Part shown: positions 1 through 12,830 of the stretch, in pieces | Layout: the number at the start of each line of letters is the position of its first letter | Position numbering within the stretch: the first letter of the stretch is position 1 | Origin: Rhizophagus irregularis | Taxonomy: Eukaryota > Glomeromycota > Glomeromycetes > Glomerales > Glomeraceae | Assembly: GCF_026210795.1 (NCBI RefSeq) | Contig: NC_089432.1 | Location: 1,860,001-1,924,000, forward strand | Reading direction: 5' to 3' | Length of the DNA: 64,000 nucleotides | The notes under the pieces: generated by a model | What the model saw: the letters and a program-made list of their open reading frames with translations, nothing else | Told to the model about the DNA's origin: nothing | Databases searched by the model: none | Made by a program: the position numbers and the translations under genes

Positions 1-334
1 ATTTTGTAATACACACAAACGAATAATGATAACATAGGAGATATCAAAAATATCTGCTAATAATAAATATTAATAAAATAAATAAAATAAAGCGATGTTA
101 GTATTTTTTCCGGGTCATATATACTATAACGGTTGCTATTCGTCACCCGCCGGACACGTGGGTTAAATTTTATTTATATACAGATCCTTTTGATTTTGTT
201 TCTTTTGTTTCAAGTATAAAAATTGATAATCTCTTCAGGACAATACATATCCTAAAAACAATTTTCAAAAAAGTTTAACTTCTTCAATTACTGAAATTAG
301 TATACTTAAAAATAAGAAATTAGAAAAGAAAACT

Positions 335-1338
335 ATGTCGCGCGCTGAATCACCTGGTAAGTATGGGTCATTTTAATGACTAAAAATTTACTGGCCATGT
401 TGTACTGAACACAATATTTTACTCTACGAAAGACTTTATAAGCCTCACAAAAGACACCATGGAAACATGTGAAGCCTATTATGCCTGCTTGACTACTAAC
501 GAATATGGCAAAATATACTTGGATCCAAAGAAGTGCAAGGCTAAAAACTTTGATCCAATAAAGTAAGTAATTTTAGTTGGCACTCTCTGTTCAAGTCGCT
601 TTACCAACGTCAGGAACAGTTGGAAAAATGCTTAAATTATTTAATCCTAAGTTATAATTTTTTCCTTTTTGGTCGAATTTTTTTGGTTCACCCTTTTTAT
701 AATAGAGCAACTAAAGAGCAAAAGGAAAGGATCTTGTTGTTTGCAGAGAGATATAAAAAAATCACAAAAGAAAGAGGACACCATACTGCACAGAAAGAAG
801 CGTTTGCTGCTTGCGACTATTCTAATGCTTTGTATGTATGTTTGCATATTATTTACGTAGTGAAATCATAGACTCATGTGAATACTTATGTCATCTCTTT
901 TTAGACTGAAGCAATTATATGATAAAATAGATCGTGTAATATTTGAAGGTAGAGTTAGAGGAAGCAATTTTTGACGTGTCATGTATGATAAATTATATTC
1001 TTAAAATGGATTTTTATTTAGACGAAGCAGAATCATTGAATGTGATGCATAAAGCTGTTCCTGGGAGTATTGAGAAGCGGTCAAAAGTATTTATATAAAA
1101 TTATTTCTCATGAAGTGATAAAACATTTTTTAATTCTTTTGCAATTTTACAGCCAACCCATTCTTCAGTTAACAAAGCGTTTGAACTTATTGGCCATAAA
1201 ATCAAACTTTATGATGTCGATGTCGAGGTTATTTCCTTCAAAACAACTAAAGATGACATTTTTCTAGAAGTAGAAGAAAACGTAGAAGGAGAATTGATTC
1301 GCTATGAAATTAATTATGAGGATGTAGTTTCCTTGTGA
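335..1338 (+). CDS. Small multi-exon gene, unknown function
   Basis: Not recognised. The start ATG is at 335. Supported exons are about 335-356, 454-562, an uncertain stretch 577-831, 905-948, 1022-1086 and 1153-1338 (TGA). Donors are GTAAGT, GTAAGT, GTATGT, GTAGAG and GTATTT and acceptors are pyrimidine-AG. Exon 2 carries cysteines (CEAYYAC, then KKC). The middle part is charged and helical, and the C-terminal exon is acidic, ending in DVVSL. The exon-intron limits between 562 and about 707 are unclear: the frame reopens at 577 only 14 nt after a GTAAGT donor, and a second intron may end near 705. No signal peptide or membrane segment is visible. It may be an intact gene with an odd intron or a slightly damaged copy. 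Codon use and splice signals make a real gene likely. Confidence 0.6.
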
Positions 1339-2253
1339 ACGTTCTTATTTCTACAGTAATTATCTATGTACTGTATATGATCATATACATAAACTATTTT
1401 TACATATACAAATGCATCTACCTTTTTCAGAAAATTTCAATGACAAAATAATTAGATAGATTTTTCTGATTCTCATTTACGTTTTTCTGTGTGCAGTTTC
1501 GCAATCAATTATTAAACAATAATACTTAAGAGGGATGATTGACAATATCGTCAATTTGTTGTTCAAATGTAAATATTTATAAATTTGAGATGACAATAAT
1601 CAAACCGTGAAAGGCTTTCTGAGTTTTACGTGCAATTTAAACAAACAAAATTCTTAAAAATTGATTAGTATCCATTTTATCTAATTAACCGTATAGATGT
1701 TATTTGATAACAATCATTTATGTGCCGTGATGAATGGGTTTGATTAAGCGGCAAGACGTTTATAGTTGAGCATTAAAACACAATTCGATAAAGGTTGCAG
1801 TATGAATAAATAAATATCAAGATGCTCATGACATCAATAGATCAAAGACCATGATCACAAAACAATAGGCTTATTTATTCTGCTGTTTATTGATAATTTT
1901 GACATTCTGCTGTTTAAAGAGAAATTCGTGATAATAAAGAAAAAAATGACACGTGAACTTCGTATAATTAATTTTATCAAATATTTTACCTAATGATACG
2001 AAAATTAACATTATTTGGAAATCAAGTGTTGCCAGAATAACAACTCATCATTATGGAGACATTTCCATTTCTTTTTTGTCTTCATCTATTTGTTCTATAA
2101 AAATAGAACTAAACGTTAAGATTATTATATTTTAAATTTGTATATTACCAAAACCTACCATCATTAATATTCAATTGAGAAATGTTGATTTGTAAAGATT
2201 CTAACGAAATAGAATATTAGTATTTTCCATAATATACAAAAAATAAGTGATTG
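1339..2253. other. Intergenic, no gene seen
   Basis: AT-rich sequence between the end of the 5' gene and the 3' end of the kinase pseudogene. The two genes converge here. No convincing reading frame or repeat was found. Confidence 0.6.
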
Positions 2254-3560
2254 TTAATCGATACCTGAAAATTCATTGCTTATTATATTATTGCTTTGAT
2301 CATAATAATCATCTGAATTTTTTGGTTTAGGAAGATTATCAAAATCAAGTAATCTGTTCGTGTAAATAGCCTCAGAATGTGTTTCATATGACAAACTGGC
2401 AGCAGATGCATTACCAATTCGTAATTTATTATTATATTCTAGGGCTTCATTAATTTGCTTCTCCATCTCTTCTTTGTGTGTTAAAATTTCATTCATTCCA
2501 TTTCTTTATCAAATCTTCAATTTCTCCTGCTGTTGGTCGATTTAATGGATTTACATCTAAACATCTTTTAACTAAATGAACAAACATTCGAAGTACTTTA
2601 ATATTAAACCTTGGTCTAAGTCCTTGAGAGATTTTTATTGCTAAATTTACATCATGGCTCACATCATGGTATGGAGGTGATCCGGAAAGTACTTCATACA
2701 TAAGCATACCAAAACTATAAATATCTGAAGCTTTAGTATAACCTTGCCCTCTTAAAATTTCAAGTGCAACGTAAGATAAAACACCATAAACTTGTTTTTC
2801 TGTTTTTTCCAATGTATTTTAGTTTGCTGGTTTGCACAATCCCATATCACTATACGAACAACTCCGTCAAAAAGTATATTACCAATATGTAAATCTTAAT
2901 GAATTATTCCTTTAGCATGAATATTTTTAATCCCATGTGTAATACCATTTAAAACATTTAACCCGATGTGCCAATCAAACCATAAGCGATAATGCAAACT
3001 ATTCAAATAATTCCGTAAATTTCCATTTGCATATTGCAAAACCATAATATAATCTTTGTATAGGGATCTTGAGTTATTCCATAAATGCTAAGAATAGCAA
3101 TAGAACCTGTCATCCATTTATACATTATAAAAAACATTATTATTAGTAAATATTTATATTTCAGTAAAGGATAATCGAATTATATAAACGATAAATTTAT
3201 CTTACTTCATTCATAAATTCTAATGAAACATTTTTTTGAATCATTTAATATCTTCAGGGCTACAAAATTATTAGGCTTTGATAAACTTGCCTTGTACACT
3301 TTGCTAAATCCTCCTTTTGCAATATATTCAATATTAGATAATCTTTCGTAAGGTATCTATTCTATTGTTACTGACCACACTTTTGCTAATAACTGAGCAT
3401 TTTGAATTAATTTGTTAATATCATCATTACCACTAGTCCAATTTCCAAAATTTTTCTGATAACATTTTACATAACATGCATCACATACGTTACTCCACAA
3501 TCTTCACAATGTAAGTATAGGGTTTTCCATTATTCAAGAAAATTGCAAACCTAATTTTAC
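2254..3560 (-). pseudogene. Protein kinase pseudogene (TKL-like expanded family)
   Basis: Reading the minus strand from about 3560, a cysteine-rich N-terminus and an NFGNWTSGNDDI-type linker lead into a kinase domain. The glycine loop reads AKGGFSKVYKA and the VAIK-type lysine is in VALKIL (about 3350-3230). The catalytic loop HRD is H-stop-D (TAA at 2896-2898), followed by LHIGNIL. A one-base shift lies before the DFG-equivalent (DMG), and another stop lies just upstream of 2812. The APE motif is ALE in YVALEIL. The C-lobe (SDIYSFGMLMYEV, RPTAGEIEDLI) occupies 2489-2812. A further frameshift near 2492 leads into a C-terminal tail (SEAIYTNRLLDFDNLPKPKN) to 2254, typical of Rhizophagus kinases as I recall that family. 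With several stops and shifts it cannot make an active kinase. Confidence 0.88.
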
Positions 3561-5159
3561 CACGAAAATAAGGTAAATATCAACTGCAGTAAAGAAGAAA
3601 TATTTTATGATCCAAATCATACTGCTTTGGGTTAGAGTATCGTGACATTGATGGCGTAAAAATGTTTGGAGATGTATTAAAATGGAAGTCTGTCATTTTT
3701 AAATTTTGATTATCTTCTAACTATGTTACATTTCTTTAACGCAAACGTCAAAACAAAATGTTTATATGTCAAGTTCTTCGTATCGTCAAAAAATGAATAT
3801 ACTGATGGTATATGTAATGGTTAACATTCGTATACTAGTCAGCAGTATCTCTTGTTAAAAATCTTCTGTATTACTCCTACTTGGCCTTTGATATACAACA
3901 GAATAATTTATCAAAAAAGATTATTGTTTTGATTGATCATGAAAAGGTTTGAGGTTTCACAGTACTATATACTACACAAACAAATAAATACAGAGTGTGA
4001 TAAATCTACCGAAGAAATATCTGGAAAGATATTTGTTTATTTAGTGATGACTGATTATCTTAGTTGAAACAAAAAGTAACAGAATTAGAATACCATACCG
4101 ATGCATCTATACTGATCCCTATCAGAAAATTCAATAGCAGATCATATAAATTTTATCTATAATCTAGGCCCGCCTACAAAGTAAAAATGCCAAGAAATTT
4201 GGACGAGGCCCTCGCTGAATTTCTTGGCATTTATTGTTACAATGCTTAAGAGGAGTTATGAATATAACAATATCATTATACAGACGTTGTAACCGTTTTA
4301 GATGATCTCAGAAACAGTATTGTTAATAGCAATTTTTTCAAATCCGTTTCACGAAATCTTTTCACAAAATTTTTGTATTCAGAAAGATCACTTCAACAGA
4401 TCTAGAATAGCAACTAATCCGTAGAAACTTTAGTAGAACTACGAAGTAAAGAGATAATAAAACCAATATTTTCAGTTCAAGAAAACTCGTGTCATAATGC
4501 ATAATACTATAATTATTGACACTTACTGTATTTATCTTGTTAAGTTTTTCTGCCAACACTATGTTATCATAATAAATTTGACTTTACAAGCAATGTGTAG
4601 AATTGAACCAACAATCACCATAGATATCATGGTCTTATTTTTTTATATTGTCCTTGTCATATCTTAATCCATCCATATGACCTCAAAAAAAAAAGAAATA
4701 ATATTATCATATCCTGAAGTCCGTTTTTTGACATCAGCGGTTTACTTGTTATCATCGAGAATGACGATTTTTTGATAATCATAGAATTATATATCCATAT
4801 TTATTTAACTCGTGATACTTTATCAATTAGCGTAATCGATGACCGGGATTTAATAATGCCATTTAGTATGGATTTTCATTAACCGTCCCGACTGATCACG
4901 TGAATACAAACTAGAACTATTAAGTTTGTTTCATCATCATCAAAAGTTGCCAACTACGAGACCGTGACCCCTAGTCACAGTTGACTTATGTATTATGTCA
5001 GAATTTATCAGAATTAACACTGCATAAAATTAATAATCATGTATATAACCGTACAAAAACTAGTATTAACTCTAAGGAAAAATGTGAAAAATTTGTCAGT
5101 AAAATCATAACCATTATTAAAGAACTTCATCGAAAAATACCCTGATAATTGGAAACTTA
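3561..5159. other. Intergenic, AT-rich
   Basis: No coding sequence is supported; the short frame at 4362-4559 lacks any recognisable character. It contains the strong hairpin at 4185-4232. Confidence 0.55.
4185..4232. repeat. Perfect 15-bp-stem hairpin
   Basis: The 15-nt arms AAATGCCAAGAAATT (4185-4199) and its exact complement (4218-4232) flank an 18-nt loop. The loop itself contains CGAG-GCC-CTCG, so a second short stem can form. It is the clearest structured feature in this intergenic stretch. It may be a remnant of an inverted-repeat element or an RNA hairpin. Confidence 0.75.
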
Positions 5160-7310
5160 TGGAAGTTCAATATCCTTTAATGGCATATAATTTATTCACG
5201 TTCATTTTCCTTAATAAACTAAATACAATCAGTTTGGAGTTGAGTCTAAAAAGAAAAATACTAAAGATACTGGTTTGTTACATAGACCACAAAATAATAA
5301 ATATCCATATTACGATGATTTGAAATACAATTTAGATATGTACTTAAGATCAACTAATGATGATTTAGCTTTGAAATTTTTCCAAGGTTACCGTTTTCTT
5401 ATTTATTATTTATCATTAGCGTATTTTGATCCTAATATTTATGATCAAGATGCTGTTATGTTGGCATATCTATTAGAATATTATTCTAGAAGTTATATGG
5501 AATGCAGCTGGATGATTAATGTCACAAAAATTCTTCCGGAGTTATCTGGTATATTTATACATAATAATATTTACAATGTTTTAATTTACTAATTTATCAT
5601 CACCTTTTTATTAAAAATGATTCTTGCTTATTTAGCTGATTATATTATTTATATTTTAATAAATCTTATTTTGGAAAAATGAAATATAATTTTCCAATTA
5701 GAAGGTTTAAAATAATCGGAGATACATTAAATTTAAAAATATATATACCTCTTACCCAACTTATACCAGCAAAACCTTCAAACCTTTTTTGAATACAATA
5801 AGATAAGGTATTTGTTGTTGAAATGAACTAAATCATTTGAATTTATCATTGATATTTATTTTAAAAATATAGAGATGAAGAATTATTCAATATTTATATT
5901 GTTCCTAATTTTACAACTTATGCTGAAAAAATTGAAGGAAAAATTGAAGGAAAATTTGGTACAATTTTGTGCTGGTTGAGGAAAATATTACTTCTGCCTG
6001 GCTACAAGAATTTAGATTATAAAGGTCATAAATCATTTCTTTATATTGAAAGTGAAGATATAATTTTTGATAATCCATTTATTGAAGCAGTTATGACTTT
6101 AAGATGGAGGAAAGCAAAAATATATTGGATGATACCTTTAATATTTTACATTATATATATATTTTTATTTTCATTTCTTTCTCAACTTTACTTAAGTGAT
6201 AATGATGATAATAAAAATAAGCACAATTCTACGTTTATGATAGTGGTTGGAATATTTTATTATGTTGGAATATATTTATTAATAGTTGAGTTTATGCAAA
6301 TGAGAAATTATAAATTAAATACTGTAAAGATATATTTAACATATTTAATCTATGCAGTATTGTGTTGGGAATAATTGTTTCACTCTGATATTTGTAAAGT
6401 CATTTAATGAAATTAATGAAATCAATAATCAAGGAATTGTTATTTTATTAACGGTTACTACTCTAATACTTTGGATTGAAATGGTATGTAAAATAATCAA
6501 ATAATCATTATCTAAAAGTTTATAATAATGCTATGTTAATATTAACTTGTTATTTGTCTTCTCAAGCTCCTTTGGCTACGATTATTCACAGAAGTGGCAG
6601 TATATATATATATTTTTGGAAATATTTTAAAAAAGATTATACCATTTTTTGTGTTTATGATTATTTTAACAATTGGCTTTGGACACTCAATGTAAATTTT
6701 CTTTGTATTTCTTCATTCATGTACTAATTATGTAAATAAATTAACTTTTTATTTTATTAATAATAGGTTTGTCCTTTTTGGACATCCATCACTTCTTGAT
6801 TTAAATCCATCAGCTTCAACTTACACATTAGATAATGGAACTACTAATTTAAAATTAACAGGAGAAATTCCAGTAAATCCTTTTGACACAATATGGGATG
6901 CTATACTCTCCGCATACTATTGAAATACAATTAATTTGAGTGGTTACAATTATTGTCCATTAAAGTTATTTGCTTTCATAGCATATATTATTTTAGTTCT
7001 TGTCTTATTAAATATGAAAATTTTTTAGTGACACATTTAATAAAGTAAAAGAAGATGGAAATCTTGAACTTTTGACATTTGGAGCAGAACTTATTGATGA
7101 ATATGAAAGACTTGATAATTCTTTCTTTAGAAAATTACTACATAGTAATAGTAATTCGCAATATATTTGTTTTTCATCAAAATCCTGATATAATGGAAAA
7201 ATGGATGACGGAAACTGAAAAAAAATTTAAAGACAAAAAATTATATTCATTGTTTGATTGATGATAAAGATGATTCATGGTTGGATTGAATCTTGATATG
7301 AATGTTATCT
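5160..7310 (+). pseudogene. TRP-like ion-channel family pseudogene
   Basis: Collinear fragments of a large membrane protein. 5275-5592 encodes a soluble part (YDQDAVMLAYLLEYYS, WMINVTKILPEL). 5650-5830 continues with MKYNFPIRRFK and YIPLTQLIP. 5880-6374 gives IYIVPNFTTY, LLPGYKNLDYKGH and the first membrane helices (WMIPLIFYIIYIFLFSFL, MIVVGIFYYVGIYLLIVEF). 6380-6490 gives FTLIFVKSF and another helix, 6533-6770 a pore-like region, and 6780-7260 LLDLNPSASTYTLDNG, LKLFAFIAYIILVLVLLNM and a cytosolic tail. This order matches a multi-copy Rhizophagus family with a C-terminal ion-transport (TRP-like) domain, as I recall it. Frameshifts near 6365-6385 and 6620-6680 and a TGA in place of a tryptophan codon near 6923 show that it is dead. 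The start is missing. Confidence 0.75.
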
Positions 7311-9000
7311 TAGATAATAAATATCATACAGACTTTCACCTGACATAAAAATAAACAAACTCGTCCATTTAGAAGCAATTAGCTAGTTTTTTTTTTCATT
7401 TTTTTAATTTATTTATTTATATTATGATATTAATGTTGTTAATTTATTTTGTTTTAACAAGATATTATTTTATTTTTAATAAAGAATGAATTAACATTTG
7501 AAACATACGTTAATTATTATAAAATACATATAATATTACTTAATGAATTTATAAATGTTAACTTCAACTTAATTTTAAATACAAATTGTTTTTTTGTATA
7601 GTTTTATTTAATAATTATAATTTGACAAATTTGAAACTAGACACATAAAATTTTATCCACAGCTAATCTAATCGGGTGATGATATGTGAACTGCTGATCA
7701 AGTTCAACAATTAGAAAGAAACTTAAAAGGAAATAATTTAAAATTTTCAATACAAATACAATTTTTTTTATAAAAAATAAAGTATTATAATATTCAATTT
7801 TTATAAAGATATATAATATGCATAATAAATTTACAGTAATTTCATTAGTTACTACATGTTTAAAATCATTGATGTCACGTTTAGTATTAATTATGTAATT
7901 ATTAAATCATCTCTCTAAAATATTTTTTTTAAGGGCGTTGATTTAATATTTTTAATGAGTATTTAATAAAGAAATATAGAATACCTTTAGTAATCTTCCT
8001 TCAGTAAGATTTATAATTAAACATGATTACACATTTCTACAGTATTCACTTTTAAGGATTAATAAATTAAAAATATTGTAAATTAATTTTCCCATATTTT
8101 CAAATAACAAGGTTATGATATAAAGGAGATGTTTTCAACAAATTTAGAATCTGACATCCAACAAATATAAAATTCTTTTATGCGAGATTGTTCATATTCA
8201 TACTTTTGAATACCCTATAAAAAAGGTTTGTGCTAAACGGGCTAATCATACAACAACCATAGAAATTAAAGTGATATTTTTTATTCCAAAGAATAATTCT
8301 GTATCTAAATGAGTTCCTGTATTTGAAGCTGGAATCATTTTAAGACTTACAGTGAAATTTTCTCTTAAAGAACAACCTCCTCATAATAATGCTATTAGAA
8401 GCAATCAAACTATATTAATTATTTATTAAACAGAAATGTGTTATTTAATATCTTTTTTTAAAAAAAAAAATCTATTATTTAGATAACAATGAATGCAAGT
8501 GATCTTATAAACATGATCAACTAAAATGAAAATATTATGTCTTTATTATAATCTCACTTAGCAATAATATTATTAATCAAAAAGTTGTCTATAAATTATT
8601 TTTTAAAAAAAATTCAGTTTATCAATTTTTTTTTTTTAACAAAAAAAATCTGAGTACGACCTAAATCTGACCCTCCGGATCCAAAAATATAATTGCATTT
8701 ACAGTATTGCTAGCTGCCTTACAAACTTTTATTTCTAATAGCTTTTTTTTTAAAAAAGTCAAATCAATTATTTCATAAAGAATTTTATTATTTTTTTCCT
8801 TAATCATGATTTTTAATCTGCAAATAAGAATCAGATCAAATATTTTATATATATAAATTTTTTATTGATTTTCTTAAGATCAGAAAGTAAAATTATCATG
8901 TAGTATAAAATACTTAAACCAATATATACACTCATTTTTATTTCTATTAATTCATTTTGATAATTTATATAACTAAAAAATTAAAAAATTCCGATGATTT
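7311..9000. other. Intergenic, very AT-rich
   Basis: Long A and T runs with no reading frame worth reporting. I see no repeat boundary until the element at 9001. Confidence 0.6.
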
Positions 9001-9122
9001 TCCGGAGCGAAGCTATATGTTCTACATTATGAAAAATTATCGATCACGTGAGTTTATTTCCATCACGTGACGTAATCCAATGAAATCACGAATCGGAGTT
9101 TTATCTTTTTTATCGCTCCGGA
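9001..9122. mobile_element. Short TIR element (MITE-like)
   Basis: Perfect 10-bp terminal inverted repeats, TCCGGAGCGA at 9001-9010 and TCGCTCCGGA at 9113-9122, enclose 102 bp that contain two ATCACGTGA motifs. No certain target duplication was seen, so the MITE call is tentative. Confidence 0.45.
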
Positions 9123-10779
9123 CTTACAACAGTTTTCGTTTCCTAGTATTTAGATTACCTTCCGTATAAAATAAATTGAATTGTGTAATATAAAAACACA
9201 TGATATATCTGCTGTCTGATCATGTGTAAAGACTTTTGTAGCTAAACAATTCTTCGTAATTTGATTTCGGGAAAATGTAGGGAAAATCATTATCGGGAAA
9301 AGGTTATATCGGAAAATTGATGTAGGAAATCGTGCCGTAACCAAATTATTTAGTACTCTAAACACGATCTTAAATAAAAGTATACGAATAAACAAAGGTT
9401 TTTGTATGATTGATTTGCAATTCTGAATAAACCATGTACTTCCATAATTTTTAATATTGTGTTAATTTTTTTATTGCTCATACACATATACTAAATAAAT
9501 ATTATTTTTACATTCATTTGGAAGAAGAAAACCTACCCTAATTTTAGAATCAAGACATGTGGAGATATTAATGATTAAACTCAAAAATTGGAGATTAATA
9601 AGTTGGACGAATTTATTCATCAACTAGTGATTGAAATCATGTAATTTTTAATCATTAAATAGATCTCATTTTTCTCTTTCAAATGAATGTAGAATCATAT
9701 CTCTATCATACATGTATGTCAAATTATTTACAATTTCACTAAAAGAATTATATTTGATTACTAAATTTAAATGAATGGTACATATTAAAGTCTTTCAATT
9801 TTTTTTCTGATTTTAATTAAATTTTAGATACAAATATAACAAATTAATATAAATTATAATGTAAAGTTTGAGATATATTTTTAATTTACCAAGACATTTA
9901 TATTAAAAAAATTATGTAGGTTACGTAAATTTAAAAAGTTATTACATATGAAAGTTAATTAATAATAAATAGATTTTTATAAAAATAAGTATGATCAAAG
10001 TTTAAAATAAAATTATCATAATATGTTCGCAAAATTTGGGGATATATTAGTATATGTAAAATTTCCAATGTAATATCTCTTAAGCTCAGAATCTCGAAGG
10101 TATAATATCCCGATATTCAAAATCCCAAAAATCAAAATACCGAAATAAAGTTTTTGGGATTATGATATTTCGGGATTTTCGGGGTTATGATATTTGAGAT
10201 ATTGTACCATCGGGATTCCTAGCATCAGGGTTTTGGGCGAACCCCATAGGATATATTTTTGCGATATATTTTTGATGATTCTGATACAAATTTTTTTTAC
10301 TTCTTCTTAATAAATGATTATATTTCTAACTATTTTGGATTCCGTTCAAGAATTATTCCTGGAATATTCATAAAATTTTTTAATTTAATTAATTTAATTG
10401 ATAAACATTTACTTATTTCATTACTCGTGAAATTTAACTAAATCCCATTCTAAAAAGTATTATTTACTCCATGTATTCATTTGAATGAAATTAATGATCA
10501 TGTGTACATAATAAAATAATAACTCTGCATAACTCTGGTCAAAAAAAAAATTTGGGAAATCGTCCTCGGGAAATCGTACGTATTTCGATTCTTTCATATA
10601 GGAGAATTATCCAAAAAAGGAAAGTGCAAGAACGAATTCCCGATGGTGAAGATCTTGGCACTCAATTTCTTGACAAATCATAATTTCCGATAATTAAACA
10701 ATTTCTAACTAATAATTAGGGGTACTTTAAACATATGTGAACATATGTATTTAAATTATTCAAAAAATAGAGGAGGAGA
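9123..10779. other. Intergenic with decayed repeats
   Basis: No gene is supported. 9325-9342 (GGAAATCGTGCCGTAACC) is the exact complement of 18283-18300, which suggests the end of a dispersed repeat. 10080-10230 holds a degenerate self-complementary cluster of CGGGATT and AATCCCG motifs, seen again near 14980-15330. Confidence 0.5.
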
Positions 10780-11259
10780 GTAAAACGAAAAGGAGTGGTG
10801 TCGGGTCAACCAAAAAAGTACATATTAGTATGTCACATGAAATAATCTACTCAACAATATGATTTGTAAAATACTACTGCTGCGTATGTATAGTAAATAA
10901 TTATTGTATAATTTATAATTTATTAAACTCTTCTGCAACTGATTTGATAATAGATAATAAAGTCAAAAAAAAGTCTTTCTCATTCCACGTAAAAGAAATA
11001 TTATTTTTCGCGTATATAGAATAATATTTCGCTAAAAGGAGCGTCAATTGAAATTGGCTAATTAAGAATTAGTATAATTATAAAAAATTCACAATAAAAT
11101 TTTTCTTCAATTTTAACTTAATATAGCAATTTAGTATAATTATAAATACAATACTTTTTCGTTTGATAATATACACTATTAGAGTTGAGTATCTAAATGT
11201 TGATTTTACATCATACTATACTTTTTTGGTTAACTCGACACCACTCCTTTTCGTCTTAC
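10780..11259. mobile_element. MITE with ~41-bp terminal inverted repeats
   Basis: The left end starts GTAAAACGAAAAGGAGTGG and the right end is its complement. About 38 of the first 41 positions match, and the differences are transitions. The 480-bp interior is AT-rich and non-coding. The octamer AGAGGAGG flanks both sides (10769-10776 and 11262-11269), consistent with an 8-bp, hAT-type target duplication if the true ends lie 2-3 bases further out. Confidence 0.7.
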
Positions 11260-12136
11260 CAAGAGGAGGGGTGGAGATCATTAAACTAAAAATTAATTTG
11301 GAATGGCCTTGTCAATCATCACGCGATCCACGTATGTAACCCAATTTATGAATCTATGATTGATATATTATAAATTGAGACAGTATTAAATATCAACAAT
11401 TTGCTATTTTTTCTAAGTTGGATCGAAAAGAAAAACGATTCATTTATAAATATCATAGTCTAAAAAATATTCTTTATTATCACAATATTTATGAAATGTT
11501 TCAGGCGTTGTAAATTAAATTAAAATGATATAGGAGATACTATAATTATAATAAAAATTAAGGGATCGAAACAAATTATTGGGTGATACAATCCATTTAG
11601 TTGTTAAATCTTATAAGTACACGACAGATAATTCATTTACAGATAGGAAAGTAAGTTATAGTAATGGTATAGGTATACAAACTATAGGTTACCATTTCCT
11701 TGTAATGATGGTACCGTGTGGAATTTTGATAATTGTTCTACATTTATGTTCTGATACTGGAATTCCGATGGGAAGTAGATGATTATGAAGTTTTTCAGGT
11801 TTAATATAGTAAAAAAAAAACTTATTTAATTTTGTAATATCGCTTATTTATTATAGGCTACAATACAATTTACAGACAACCATTTTACCAACATGAAATT
11901 AACCGACGCCATTTTGCTGACTTCCATTTTACGACATGAAAATTTGCCTTCTCCATTTCATCGAATTGCCATTTCACCGAAAAATTTATTGGCAGCGCCT
12001 CACTCTTATTGCGCCTTAATTTCAAATTATTTCAAGTGCCAAATGCAAAAGAAAGTTCAACGAACTGCATAGTATATTAATATATAAAGTCGAAATCTTG
12101 AAATAATTTTATAATCAAAAAATATACATCCCACAC
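11260..12136. other. Intergenic with decayed motif cluster
   Basis: No supported gene; the frame at 11579-11782 has no recognisable domain. 11880-12000 contains a loose array of CCATTTTACCGA-like motifs that resembles a decayed version of the 20.3-20.8 kb array. Confidence 0.45.
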
Positions 12137-12351
12137 TGGATCTGTTAATCCGGATATCCGGATAATTTATCCGCGCTATCCGATTAATTCGGGCCAAATT
12201 TATAATTCCGGCCAGAATTATTATTCATTCTGGCCGGCACTATAAATATGGCCCAGGGGATCCGGATTGAAATGATCCGAGGATAAACTTATATCCGGAT
12301 TAAACGGATATAAACCCGGTGTATCCGTGGGATATCCGGATAACGGATCCA
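12137..12351. mobile_element. Inverted-repeat element rich in GGATATCC
   Basis: The ends are TGGATCTGTTAATCCGGAT and the near-complement ATCCGGATAACGGATCCA. The interior repeats ATCCGGAT and GGATATCC and holds a GGCC-AATTCCGGCCAGAATTAT core like those inside the elements at 28.9 and 46.2 kb. No clear target duplication was found. Confidence 0.5.
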
Positions 12352-12830
12352 AACCCTATGTTTATTATCAAATTAGTCATTAGTTAGTCTTTCTTTCGTT
12401 TAGATAAGTTCGTTCCATCATAAAATATTAATTAATACAGTATTTTAATGATATAAATAAAAAGTTTACTACTCGTGTAGAATTGATCTTCCAATTTAAG
12501 GTAAGCTTCTTTATATTATTTGTTCTCATTCATGTCATTATTATAAACTCATTATTATAAACTTCTAATTAATAACATGTCATTAGCTGGTAGTAATTTC
12601 ATGCTTAAATGGTCACTAGCCTCTGCACCATATGATTGATGCCTAACTTTGCCAAAATGTTTATTCGAAGGAGAATAATGGTTTCGCGATAATTATTTGT
12701 ACGTAAATCATATAATTGTTTCAAAAACATATTTAATTTAAATCACTTGCTCAATTCTTATTAAAAATAGTTAGCCCCTACCATTTAACAATGAATTTTC
12801 TTATTTATAAGGCCATACAAACTTGATTTT

